From positions 496,001-560,000 of the forward strand of contig SUZI01000001.1 of assembly GCA_015060005.1 (NCBI GenBank): 64,000 nucleotides of DNA. Reading direction: 5' to 3'. The position numbers and the translations under genes are program-made. Origin of the DNA: Rikenellaceae bacterium. GTDB taxonomy: Bacteria > Bacteroidota > Bacteroidia > Bacteroidales > Rikenellaceae. Under the pieces are notes generated by a model. It was given only the letters and a program-made list of their open reading frames with translations, did no database searches and had not been told where the DNA came from. Positions 43,943-51,817 of the stretch are shown here, in pieces (positions within the stretch are counted from its first letter, which is position 1; every line of letters starts with the position of its first letter).

Positions 43943-44782
43943 TTAAGCTCGGTTATTACTCTCGAAGAGGCGGATATGGTCGGCAACGACACGCTTCGAA
44001 GCCTCGACAATAATGCCCTTCATATCGATATAGTTAGGGTTGGCTGCCGTAGCTAAATAGTGCTGGACATCCTCGGTAACGCCTAACTGGATAGCGGTAG
44101 CGACGTTAATCTTACAGATACCATTGTGGATGCAAGACTTGAAGTCCTCCTCGCTCGTGCCGCTACCTCCGTGCAGCACCAGAGGCATAGCATTACGCTC
44201 GTGAAGCTCCACCAAACGAGCTATGTTAAGGCGAGGGGTAGCGACATACTTACCGTGCTGATTACCGATAGCCACAGCCAAGGCATCGACACCTGTACGG
44301 GCGATAAACTCGGCAGACTCCTCGACATCGGTGAAGAGGTCGACACTGTCGTCATCGACACCTACATCGCCTACCTTACCTAACTCAGCCTCGACATCGA
44401 CACCGAAAGCCTTAGCCATACGTGCAACCTCGGCAGTCTGACGCACATTCTCCTCGAAAGGTAATGACGCTCCGTCGAACATAACAGAGCCAAAGCCCAA
44501 GCGAACGGCATCGACACAAGTCTGGAAACTCTGACCGTGGTCCAAATGTACCACAACGGGCACCTTAGCAGCTCGGGCAGCCTCCAAATATAGAGGAGCC
44601 ATAAGTGCCAAAGGTGCACAAGGGAACTGCACCTCGGCAAGCTGAATAATAATTGGAGAGTGGAGCTCCTCGGCAGCAGCGATGGCTCCCTCGACATTCT
44701 CTAAACTCAAGCAATTGAATGCTCCGACAGCATAGCGACCATTGTTTGCCGCCTGCAACATCTCTTTGAAAGATACTATCAT
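43943..44782 (-). CDS. Class II fructose-bisphosphate aldolase family protein
   Basis: 279 residues, zinc-dependent ketose-bisphosphate aldolase. VHLDHGQSFQTCVDAV holds the Asp and Zn-His, VEAELGKVGDVG is the glutamate-containing loop, AIGNQHGKY holds a second Zn-His, and LHGGSGTSEEDF a third. It resembles tagatose/fructose-1,6-bisphosphate aldolases of the GatY/KbaY type in length. First gene of the operon, behind an operator-like palindrome. Confidence 0.88.
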   Translation of the reverse strand: MIVSFKEMLQAANNGRYAVGAFNCLSLENVEGAIAAAEELHSPIIIQLAEVQFPCAPLALMAPLYLEAARAAKVPVVVHLDHGQSFQTCVDAVRLGFGSVMFDGASLPFEENVRQTAEVARMAKAFGVDVEAELGKVGDVGVDDDSVDLFTDVEESAEFIARTGVDALAVAIGNQHGKYVATPRLNIARLVELHERNAMPLVLHGGSGTSEEDFKSCIHNGICKINVATAIQLGVTEDVQHYLATAANPNYIDMKGIIVEASKRVVADHIRLFESNNRA

Positions 44783-44816
44783 CTGGTTTGAAGTGGTTTT
44801 GGTTATTTGTTAGAAA

Positions 44817-44846
44817 CAAAATTACCGATAATTTTTGGTTTATCGG
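44817..44846 (-). promoter_or_regulatory. Sugar-operon promoter with operator-like inverted repeat
   Basis: On the minus strand the -7 TAATTTTG occupies 44824-44817. Directly upstream lies CCGATAA-8 bp-TTATCGG (44825-44846), a perfect 7-bp inverted repeat filling the space between -7 and -33. That is the usual place for a repressor site. No regulator gene is adjacent. Confidence 0.65.
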
Positions 44847-44871
44847 CAACTTTTAGCAAATATTTTCACTT

Positions 44872-45255
44872 CTAATGTCCAGAATTCAGCGGAAATGAGA
44901 GAACCTCGGCTGTGGGCTCGGCACCCGAAGGCACTCCCGTAGAGGCGTGTCCCGTAGAGAAGGTAATGCCCCACAGAGTGAAAGAGCGGCGATAGATACT
45001 CCACTCCGAGAGATAAAAGTGGGTGGGCAACGGTGCAGGGGCAGGGTGCGAGGGCGAGAGGTCGTAGTGCATATCGGCAGGCGGAATTGCCAGCGGAGCA
45101 TAGATGGGTGGGGCGTGATGAGACTGAGGCAGCGAGATAGAGAGCGAATCCACAGAGGGCTTATCGCCACGAGGCAACTCCTGTGCCCCAGGCGAGAGGA
45201 AAGCCCACAGGGCAATAAGAAACGATAGAAAAAGGAAGGCTTGACGGTGTAGCAT
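44872..45255 (-). CDS. Small secreted proline-rich protein, unknown function
   Basis: 127 residues. A hydrophobic signal peptide (about 6-24, ending GAQ) is followed by a Pro/His/Ser-rich middle and a C-terminus with IYRRSFTLWGITFSTGH. AGGAG lies five bases before the ATG. No family recognised. It begins about 60 bp after recO on the same strand. An overlapping frame in the same strand has no comparable features. Moderately likely to be real. Confidence 0.5.
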   Translation of the reverse strand: MLHRQAFLFLSFLIALWAFLSPGAQELPRGDKPSVDSLSISLPQSHHAPPIYAPLAIPPADMHYDLSPSHPAPAPLPTHFYLSEWSIYRRSFTLWGITFSTGHASTGVPSGAEPTAEVLSFPLNSGH

Positions 45256-45315
45256 AACTCCTGACTTTTAGCGGCCGCAAGACCGACGGTGAAAAGCAGG
45301 AGGACTCTCACAGCA

Positions 45316-46056
45316 TCAGAAAATCTCCTGCAAGATTTTTATCGAGCGGATGGAGGCTACCGTATCGAGATGATAGCCATAATAGCCGACCAACGACGAG
45401 AGGAAATCGACTCGCTGGTGGCGGTTAAGACCTATCTCCGAGAGGTAACGGACATCGCACTCCAACATATCGCGGAGGATGAGAGCATTCTCGGGCGAGA
45501 GACGGAACTCTGTAAGGGGTGGCTCTGGGCAGAACATACCCTCGCGGATATCAAACCAACAGCCCTCGCTATACTCGTTGCCAGGCGAGAAGCCCAGCAG
45601 ACGACACAAATGCGAGAAGAACCACAGATGGAAATTGGCAACACCCTCCTGCATGGAATCCAAAGCCTCGACAGAGCCCCACACGAAGTCGAACAGTCGC
45701 TCGTTAGCCTCACTCTCCCCTACCAAACGATGCAAAACCTCTGCCATAAAGAGGGCAATAGTAGATTTTCTCACGTCGAAAGGAATAGAGTGCAGTACCA
45801 GACCACTATGCACCTCGGCAAAGCGGTGGAGCTGCATCTTGGAGGACTCAACACCCTCGAACTCCAGAGCAAACATAGGCTGGAAGAGTGCCAACTTACC
45901 ACTCTTGGATTTGCCCGAGCCGAGTCCCTGCACCATATAGCTCTGGCGACCGTGCGACGAGGTGAGGAGATGAACAATCAACCCCTTCTCGCCATATTTG
46001 ACAGTGCCGAGGACAATGCCTCGGGCTACATATTTGCGAAGTGTTCCGACAGACAT
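45316..46056 (-). CDS. recO: DNA repair protein RecO
   Basis: Works with RecF and RecR to load RecA on gapped DNA. 246 residues: an N-terminal OB fold (ARGIVLGTVKYGEKGLIVHLLTSSHG, SYMVQGLGSGKSKSGKLALFQP) and a helical C-terminal domain. The zinc cysteines of some RecO proteins are absent, as in other Bacteroidota. Three bases after ispG. Confidence 0.9.
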   Translation of the reverse strand: MSVGTLRKYVARGIVLGTVKYGEKGLIVHLLTSSHGRQSYMVQGLGSGKSKSGKLALFQPMFALEFEGVESSKMQLHRFAEVHSGLVLHSIPFDVRKSTIALFMAEVLHRLVGESEANERLFDFVWGSVEALDSMQEGVANFHLWFFSHLCRLLGFSPGNEYSEGCWFDIREGMFCPEPPLTEFRLSPENALILRDMLECDVRYLSEIGLNRHQRVDFLSSLVGYYGYHLDTVASIRSIKILQEIF

Positions 46057-46059
46057 AGC

Positions 46060-47541
46060 CTACTCCTCAATCCAATCGCCATTGGCTTTAATGAGAGCAA
46101 TAAGTCGCTCCAAAGCCTCCTCCTGGGGGATGTTGCGTTCGACAACATCACGTCCCTTATAGAGGGTGATACGTCCCGCAGCAGCACCCACATAACCATA
46201 GTCGGCATCTGCCATCTCGCCAGGACCGTTAACGATACAGCCCATAATGCCTATCTTGAGATTGCGAAGATGAGAGGTACGAGCCTTAATCTGAGCCAAC
46301 GTCTGCTCGATATCGTACAAAGTACGACCACACGAAGGACAGGCTATATATTCGGTATGCGAGAAACGGACACGCGAGGCTTGCAAAATCATCAGCTCGA
46401 TATCCTTAATCTGCTCCTCACTCAACGCCGGAGCATCAATCCAGATACCATCAGCCAAGCCATCGAGGAACAAGACGCCCAAATCGCAGGCTGCCTTGAG
46501 AGCTACATCCTCCAGCTCCGCGTCATCGTAGCGACGTTTGACGACAACAGCCTGCTCCGCAGGAGTATCCAGCAGGCGGGCACGCAGCTCGGCGGTAGGG
46601 TTAGCCGACATAGACTCCATAACGACAAAATCATCACTCAGCTCGGAGTGAATGATAGGCGTTAGCACGTGGCTGCGGCGGACAAAGGCTGTCGGAGAGT
46701 ATCGCTCGGGGTGCTCGACGTGGAACTCACCCTCGCGAGAGGCGAAGTAATCGACAATCTTCTTGGCAACAGGTATCTCATTCTCGGGAGCCTCGGTGAG
46801 CGAGACACGAATAGTATCGCCAATACCATCGGCAAGCAGAGCACCGATACCGACAGCACTCTTCACCCTGCCCTCGATACCGTTACCAGCCTCGGTAACA
46901 CCCAGATGCAGAGGGTAGGTCATACCCTCACGCTCCATAGCCTCGACCAAAAGGCGGTAGGCATAGACCATAACACGTGTGTTGCTCGACTTCATCGACA
47001 CGACGACATCGTCGAAGCCTTCCCGCTGGCAGATACGCAGAAACTCCATAGCCGAAGCGACCATACCCTCGGGAGTATCGCCCCACTCGTCGAAGATACG
47101 TTTGGCGAGTGAGCCGTGGTTGACACCCACACGCAACGACACGCCACGCTCACGACACTGAGCAATGAGAGCCTCGAAAGCTCCTCCCGAGAGGCGATAG
47201 TTACCAGGATTGATACGCACCTTATCGACATATTGAGCCGAGATAGAGGCTATCTCCGCCACGAAGTGCACATCGGCAACAATGGCGGTATGCAAGCCTC
47301 GCTCACGTACTGCAGCGACAATAGCACGAAGGTTCTCTGCCTCAGCCCTGCCCTGGGCTGTCAGGCGAACGATATCGCCACCTGCGGCTGCTATGCGACA
47401 AATCTGCTCGACACTCGCCTCGGTCTGAAGAGTCGAGGTGTTGGTCATAGACTGAACAGCAATAGGATGGGCACTGCCGACATAGTTCGCACCAATGGGC
47501 ACCGAATGAGCCTTACGGCGTATATATCTCTGAAGATTCAT
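46060..47541 (-). CDS. ispG: 4-hydroxy-3-methylbut-2-enyl diphosphate synthase
   Basis: Reductive dehydration of MEcPP to HMBPP in the MEP pathway, using a 4Fe-4S cluster. 493 residues. The TIM-barrel part starts with VGSAHPIAVQSMTNT. Cluster ligands fit Cys401 and Cys404 (CPSCGRT), Cys435 and Glu442 (GCIVNGPGE). A middle domain of roughly 110 residues (about 275-380) separates barrel and cluster domain; Bacteroidota enzymes usually carry a larger insert (about 600 residues in total), so this one is intermediate. The promoter lies 22 bp upstream; recO follows. Confidence 0.94.
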   Translation of the reverse strand: MNLQRYIRRKAHSVPIGANYVGSAHPIAVQSMTNTSTLQTEASVEQICRIAAAGGDIVRLTAQGRAEAENLRAIVAAVRERGLHTAIVADVHFVAEIASISAQYVDKVRINPGNYRLSGGAFEALIAQCRERGVSLRVGVNHGSLAKRIFDEWGDTPEGMVASAMEFLRICQREGFDDVVVSMKSSNTRVMVYAYRLLVEAMEREGMTYPLHLGVTEAGNGIEGRVKSAVGIGALLADGIGDTIRVSLTEAPENEIPVAKKIVDYFASREGEFHVEHPERYSPTAFVRRSHVLTPIIHSELSDDFVVMESMSANPTAELRARLLDTPAEQAVVVKRRYDDAELEDVALKAACDLGVLFLDGLADGIWIDAPALSEEQIKDIELMILQASRVRFSHTEYIACPSCGRTLYDIEQTLAQIKARTSHLRNLKIGIMGCIVNGPGEMADADYGYVGAAAGRITLYKGRDVVERNIPQEEALERLIALIKANGDWIEE

Positions 47542-47563
47542 AGTTTTCGATTATCGTTTAGTG

Positions 47564-47571
47564 CAAAGATA
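47564..47571 (-). promoter_or_regulatory. -7 element of the ispG-recO operon
   Basis: TATCTTTG on the minus strand, 22 bp before the ispG ATG. Confidence 0.6.
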
Positions 47572-47612
47572 GTGAAAAAGTATGAAGGAGAGTAAATTTT
47601 GATTTTTGAATC

Positions 47613-47642
47613 TTGAATTTTGAATTAAAAATTGTAATTTTG
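47613..47642 (+). promoter_or_regulatory. recG promoter in a TTTTGAA-type repeat
   Basis: -7 TAATTTTG at 47635-47642 and a -33 TTG at 47613-47615 (19-bp spacer) that belongs to heptamers from 47601. The -7 ends four bases before the recG ATG. Confidence 0.55.
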
Positions 47643-47646
47643 TAGT

Positions 47647-49761
47647 ATGGCATCGTATCTGGATAATAGCGTGAAATTCGTGGCGGGCGTAGGTGAGGCT
47701 CGTGCCAAGCTCTTGGAGAAGGAGTTAGGCATAATCACCATAGGCGACCTGCTACGCCACTACCCTTTCCGCTACATCGACCGCACCAAGATATATCCCA
47801 TAGCTGCCATAAACGAGCAACTCAACTCGACAATGGTGCAGATACGTGCCAAAGTAACGGGTGTAGCATACTCGGGAACAGGTCGTAAACAACGCTTCTC
47901 GGTATTCGTAGCAGATGCAACGGGAACAGCAGAGTTGCTATGGTTCAACGGCATAAAATGGATAGAGAAGAGCATAGAGGTGGGCAGAGAGTATATCATC
48001 TTTGGTAAGCCCTCGATATTTCGTGGCGAGATGTCGATGGTGCATCCCGAGATAGAGAGTGTCGAGAAGGCTGCCTCACGCTCGGTGCAGAGCGGTATGC
48101 AGGGAATATATCCATCGACAGAGAAGATATCCTCGTCGCTGAGCAACAAGGGCATATACACCATAGTGAGCAACGCCTGGGCAAAGGCTGCCGACCACAT
48201 AGTGGAGACGCTACCCCAATCACTGCTCAGGAAACATCGTCTGATATCGTTGCGTGAAGCACTGCACAACATACACTTCCCACAGTCGGAGGCTATGTTG
48301 GCAGCAGCAAAGCGAAGGCTCAAGTTTGATGAGCTATTAGGCGTACAGCTCGCCATACAGGCACGACGCTCGGACCGTATGGAGCGTAACACAGGGTTTA
48401 TGATGCCCCGCGTAGGAGAAAACTTCAACTCGTTCTACAACGAGCGGCTGCCATTTCCGCTGACGGGAGCACAGAAGAGAGTGATAAAAGAGATACGCAA
48501 GGATATGGTGTCGCACCACCAGATGAACCGCCTGCTGCAAGGTGATGTGGGTAGCGGTAAGACTATGGTGGCACTGATGTCGATGCTGTTGGCGATAGAC
48601 AACGGCTACCAGGCGTGTATGATGGCACCAACAGAGATACTTGCAAGACAGCACTTTGCGACAATATCGCGACAGACCGCAGGGATGAATCTGCGGGTGG
48701 CGATACTCACAGGAGCATCCAAAGCAGCCGAGCGACGTAAAGCATTAGAGGGCATAGCATCGGGAGAGGTCGACATACTGATAGGAACACACGCACTGAT
48801 TGAGGACAGAGTGCAGTTTGCGAACTTAGGATATGTCGTAATAGATGAGCAGCACCGCTTCGGAGTGGAGCAACGAGCCAAGCTATGGACAAAAAATCAG
48901 CAGCCTCCACATATCTTGGTGATGACAGCAACGCCGATACCGAGAACATTGGCGATGACGCTCTATGGCGACTTGGATGTATCGGTAATAGATGAGCTGC
49001 CACCTGGCAGACAGCCGATACGCACATACCACTACTACGACTCGGCACGACTGAAGCTATGGGGATTTATGCACAAGCAGATAGCTCTCGGAAGGCAGAT
49101 ATATGTGGTATATCCGCTGATAAAGGAGTCGGAGAATATGGATTACAAAGACCTGCAAGATGGTTTCGAGTCGATAATACGCGACTTCCCTCAGCCTCAA
49201 TATCAGGTGTCGGTGTGCCACGGACAGATGAAGCCACAGGATAAGGAGGAGTCGATGCGACAGTTCAAGGAGCACGAAGCAGATATCTTAGTGGCGACAT
49301 CGGTAATAGAGGTGGGAGTGGATGTGCCGAACGCAACGGTGATGGTGATAGAGTCGGCAGAGCGTTTCGGACTATCGCAGCTACATCAGCTACGAGGCAG
49401 AGTAGGTCGTGGTGGCGAGCAGTCGTACTGCATACTTATGTCGGGCGAGAAGCTCTCGAAAGAGGCACGACAGCGACTGCAGGCTATGTGCGAGACAAAC
49501 GACGGATTTCGCCTCGCAGAGCTCGATATGAAGCTGCGTGGTGCGGGCGACATAAATGGAACACAGCAGAGTGGCGAGGCGTTTAACCTCGCGATAGCCA
49601 ACCCTACACTCGACGCAGAGCTCCTCGCCGAGGCACGTCAGAGTGCGATAGAGATTCTCGCCGATGACAGCACACTCGCAAAGGCGGAAAATGCAGGGCT
49701 CAAAGCTCTCAGAGCACGCCACGCAGGGATGCAGCGATATGACTTCTCGATGATATCGTAG
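47647..49761 (+). CDS. recG: ATP-dependent DNA helicase RecG
   Basis: Remodels stalled forks and Holliday junctions. 704 residues: an N-terminal wedge/OB domain (VKFVAGVGEARAKLLEKELGI, VTGVAYSGTGRKQRFSVFV), helicase domain 1 with LLQGDVGSGKTMVAL (Walker A) and VIDEQHRFGVEQR (Walker B), and domain 2 with LVATSVIEVGVDVPNAT and QLRGRVGRG. Full length. The very short distance to the promoter suggests little or no leader. Confidence 0.96.
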   Translation: MASYLDNSVKFVAGVGEARAKLLEKELGIITIGDLLRHYPFRYIDRTKIYPIAAINEQLNSTMVQIRAKVTGVAYSGTGRKQRFSVFVADATGTAELLWFNGIKWIEKSIEVGREYIIFGKPSIFRGEMSMVHPEIESVEKAASRSVQSGMQGIYPSTEKISSSLSNKGIYTIVSNAWAKAADHIVETLPQSLLRKHRLISLREALHNIHFPQSEAMLAAAKRRLKFDELLGVQLAIQARRSDRMERNTGFMMPRVGENFNSFYNERLPFPLTGAQKRVIKEIRKDMVSHHQMNRLLQGDVGSGKTMVALMSMLLAIDNGYQACMMAPTEILARQHFATISRQTAGMNLRVAILTGASKAAERRKALEGIASGEVDILIGTHALIEDRVQFANLGYVVIDEQHRFGVEQRAKLWTKNQQPPHILVMTATPIPRTLAMTLYGDLDVSVIDELPPGRQPIRTYHYYDSARLKLWGFMHKQIALGRQIYVVYPLIKESENMDYKDLQDGFESIIRDFPQPQYQVSVCHGQMKPQDKEESMRQFKEHEADILVATSVIEVGVDVPNATVMVIESAERFGLSQLHQLRGRVGRGGEQSYCILMSGEKLSKEARQRLQAMCETNDGFRLAELDMKLRGAGDINGTQQSGEAFNLAIANPTLDAELLAEARQSAIEILADDSTLAKAENAGLKALRARHAGMQRYDFSMIS

Positions 49762-49815
49762 CGTGAAAGCAAAATAAAAGGCGAGCGAAAGACGTTCTAA
49801 TAGAAACGGTTAACG

Positions 49816-50622
49816 ATGAAAGCTATGAAACGACTATGGATATTGGCTCTGATGATGGTGGCGGTGCAACCACTCGGAGCACAGATGTATGTGGATGGCG
49901 AGGTGCTCAACTTCAGAATGAGTTACAAGGCTAAACTGCTGCCCAACATAGAGGTGGCGAGCGTTGTCATAGCGACAAAAGATACGCTGCTCGAGGGCAG
50001 AGAGGTGCACAAAGTATACGGACACGGAGCAACAGAGAATATGTATCACTGGATATTGCCCGTGGATGATACTTACTTAGTGTGGGCAGACAAAGAGAGC
50101 AAGAAGACTGTGCGATTTGACAGCAACCTGCACGAAGGGAGCTACACATTCTGGTCGACATATCTGTTTGACCACGACAAAGGGGTGGTGAACACCCGCT
50201 GGCAGAGCCGACAGCGTCCGATAAAGGAGCGACAATTGGCAATAAGCGACAGAGGAATGGACCCCGTATCGCTATACTTCAACCTCAGAGCAATAGACCC
50301 TGCGGAGGTGAAAGATGGATGGAGCAAAGAGTTAGAGATGGTGCTGGAGGATACGGTGCGGTATCTCAACCTGCGATATGAAGGTCGCGAAGTGAAGAAG
50401 ATAAAGCGACTGGGTAAGTTCAACACGCTGAAATTCCGTTGTAACATAGCCACATCGTCGGGCTTCGCCTTTAACGACGGAACGGAGTTCGAGCTGTGGA
50501 TATCGGACGACAGGAATAAGTTGCCGCTATACATAAAATCGCCCATAAGAGTGGGTAGCGTATGTGCCTACCTATCGAGCTTCGAGGGGCTGCAATATCC
50601 GTTAGAGAGCAAGGTGGATTAA
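49816..50622 (+). CDS. DUF3108 family exported protein
   Basis: 268 residues with a signal peptide (about 1-22, ending GAQ). The mature protein is a beta-rich barrel: GEVLNFRMSYKAKLLPNIEVAS at the start, TYLVWADKESKKTVRFD, RFDSNLHEGSY, and FELWISDDRNKLPLYIKSPIRVGSV at the end, the DUF3108 pattern. Envelope-located, no known activity. About 55 bp after recG. Confidence 0.8.
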   Translation: MKAMKRLWILALMMVAVQPLGAQMYVDGEVLNFRMSYKAKLLPNIEVASVVIATKDTLLEGREVHKVYGHGATENMYHWILPVDDTYLVWADKESKKTVRFDSNLHEGSYTFWSTYLFDHDKGVVNTRWQSRQRPIKERQLAISDRGMDPVSLYFNLRAIDPAEVKDGWSKELEMVLEDTVRYLNLRYEGREVKKIKRLGKFNTLKFRCNIATSSGFAFNDGTEFELWISDDRNKLPLYIKSPIRVGSVCAYLSSFEGLQYPLESKVD

Positions 50623-50662
50623 GTGGCAAAAGATGGCGAGAAAAAGGATTGTGAAATGAAAA

Positions 50663-50694
50663 TTTGCGTAGCAAAGGTTGTTGTATTATCTTTG
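50663..50694 (+). promoter_or_regulatory. Promoter of the coiled-coil membrane protein
   Basis: -33 TTTG at 50663-50666, a 20-bp spacer and -7 TATCTTTG at 50687-50694. Confidence 0.65.
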
Positions 50695-50726
50695 CCCAAA
50701 ATAACAAAAGTAAAAATTAAAGAGAT

Positions 50727-51728
50727 ATGGCAGAGTTTAGACAAGATGATGATATGCTCCGCGACGAGGAGATAGATAAGAAGGGCGGCACCCAGACCAA
50801 GGAACAAGAGTACGATGACGACCGATATGACGACTACGATGACTACGACGAGGTGGAGCTTCGTGAGGGTCCGAGCCAGAAGGCTATAACGGGTTACAGA
50901 ATAGTAATCATAGCTCTGGCGGTGATACTCGTAGCATTGTCGATGGCATACTACAAGATGCACTCGGACCAGATAGCAGACTATAAGCTTCTGGAGCAGG
51001 ACAAGCAGAGTATGCAGGTGGAGTTGGACAGCCTGGTTGTATCGTTTGACAACGTACAGTATCAGAATGACACCATAACAGCACGTCTGGAGGAGGCGAA
51101 GGAGCTCATAGAGGATTTGAAGAATGAGCGACGCCTGAACTACAACAAGCTGCGTCAGTATCAGAAAGAGGTGGGTACGTTGCGTACTATTATGCAGGGT
51201 TATCTGCGTCAGATAGACTCGCTCAACAACGTAAACGAGAAGCTCTCGAAGGAGAACGTGAAGATAAAGAAGCAGATATCGACAGAGCGTCTGCGTGCCG
51301 AGATGGCAGAGGAAAAGGCATCGGAGATGGAGAATAAGGTGAAGGTCGGTGCTGCTCTGAAGGTAGGCAGAATATCGATGGTAACACTCAACAAGAAGGG
51401 CAAGGAGGTTACTCGCATAAAGAACGCAGAGCGTGTACGCGTGGACTTCACACTGCTCGGAAACGAGTTGGCAGAGCCAGGAGCAAGAACGATGTATGTC
51501 TGCATATACTCGCCAGAGGGCTACGTATTGGCTAACGCCGACGCTAAGTCGTTCAGCTTCGAGGGAGAGCCTAAGATATACTCGGCAAGTCGTGAGATAG
51601 ACTACCAGAATGAAAACCTCGATGTATCGATATTCTACGCAAACAACGCTATGAAGGCGGGCGTATACAAGATTGAGATATATTGCGACGGTAGATTGAT
51701 AGGCACGACAGAGCAGGCATTCAAATAA
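50727..51728 (+). CDS. Membrane-anchored coiled-coil protein, unknown function
   Basis: 333 residues. The first 55 are very acidic and Tyr/Asp-rich (DDRYDDYDDYDEVEL). One transmembrane helix lies at about 58-76 (IVIIALAVILVALSMAYY), then a coiled coil (about 85-215), then a beta domain (about 220-333) with VRVDFTLLGNELAEPGARTMYVCIY and GVYKIEIYCDGRLIGTTE. Type II topology, with the beta domain in the periplasm. Similar proteins occur in Bacteroidota without known roles. Confidence 0.7.
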   Translation: MAEFRQDDDMLRDEEIDKKGGTQTKEQEYDDDRYDDYDDYDEVELREGPSQKAITGYRIVIIALAVILVALSMAYYKMHSDQIADYKLLEQDKQSMQVELDSLVVSFDNVQYQNDTITARLEEAKELIEDLKNERRLNYNKLRQYQKEVGTLRTIMQGYLRQIDSLNNVNEKLSKENVKIKKQISTERLRAEMAEEKASEMENKVKVGAALKVGRISMVTLNKKGKEVTRIKNAERVRVDFTLLGNELAEPGARTMYVCIYSPEGYVLANADAKSFSFEGEPKIYSASREIDYQNENLDVSIFYANNAMKAGVYKIEIYCDGRLIGTTEQAFK

Positions 51729-51746
51729 ATAAAAGCAACACAAAGG

Positions 51747-51782
51747 CGAAAGTGTCAAATCCCGAGAGGATTGGCACTTTCG
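51747..51782 (+). terminator. Perfect hairpin between the coiled-coil and MORN genes
   Basis: CGAAAGTG/CACTTTCG (8 bp) with inner AATCC/GGATT. No T-run follows, so termination may be weak or the hairpin may act as an mRNA stabiliser. Confidence 0.5.
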
Positions 51783-51817
51783 TGGCATAGAAGACCAACC
51801 CAAAAAGCATAGATAGT

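Noticed and set aside
44886..45311. Alternative 141-codon frame overlapping the small secreted protein
   Set aside because: No ribosome-binding bases and no clear mature domain; the other frame has AGGAG and a signal peptide.
45289..46665. 458-codon + strand frame across recO and ispG
   Set aside because: Spans two well-supported genes on the other strand; composition typical of a complement frame.
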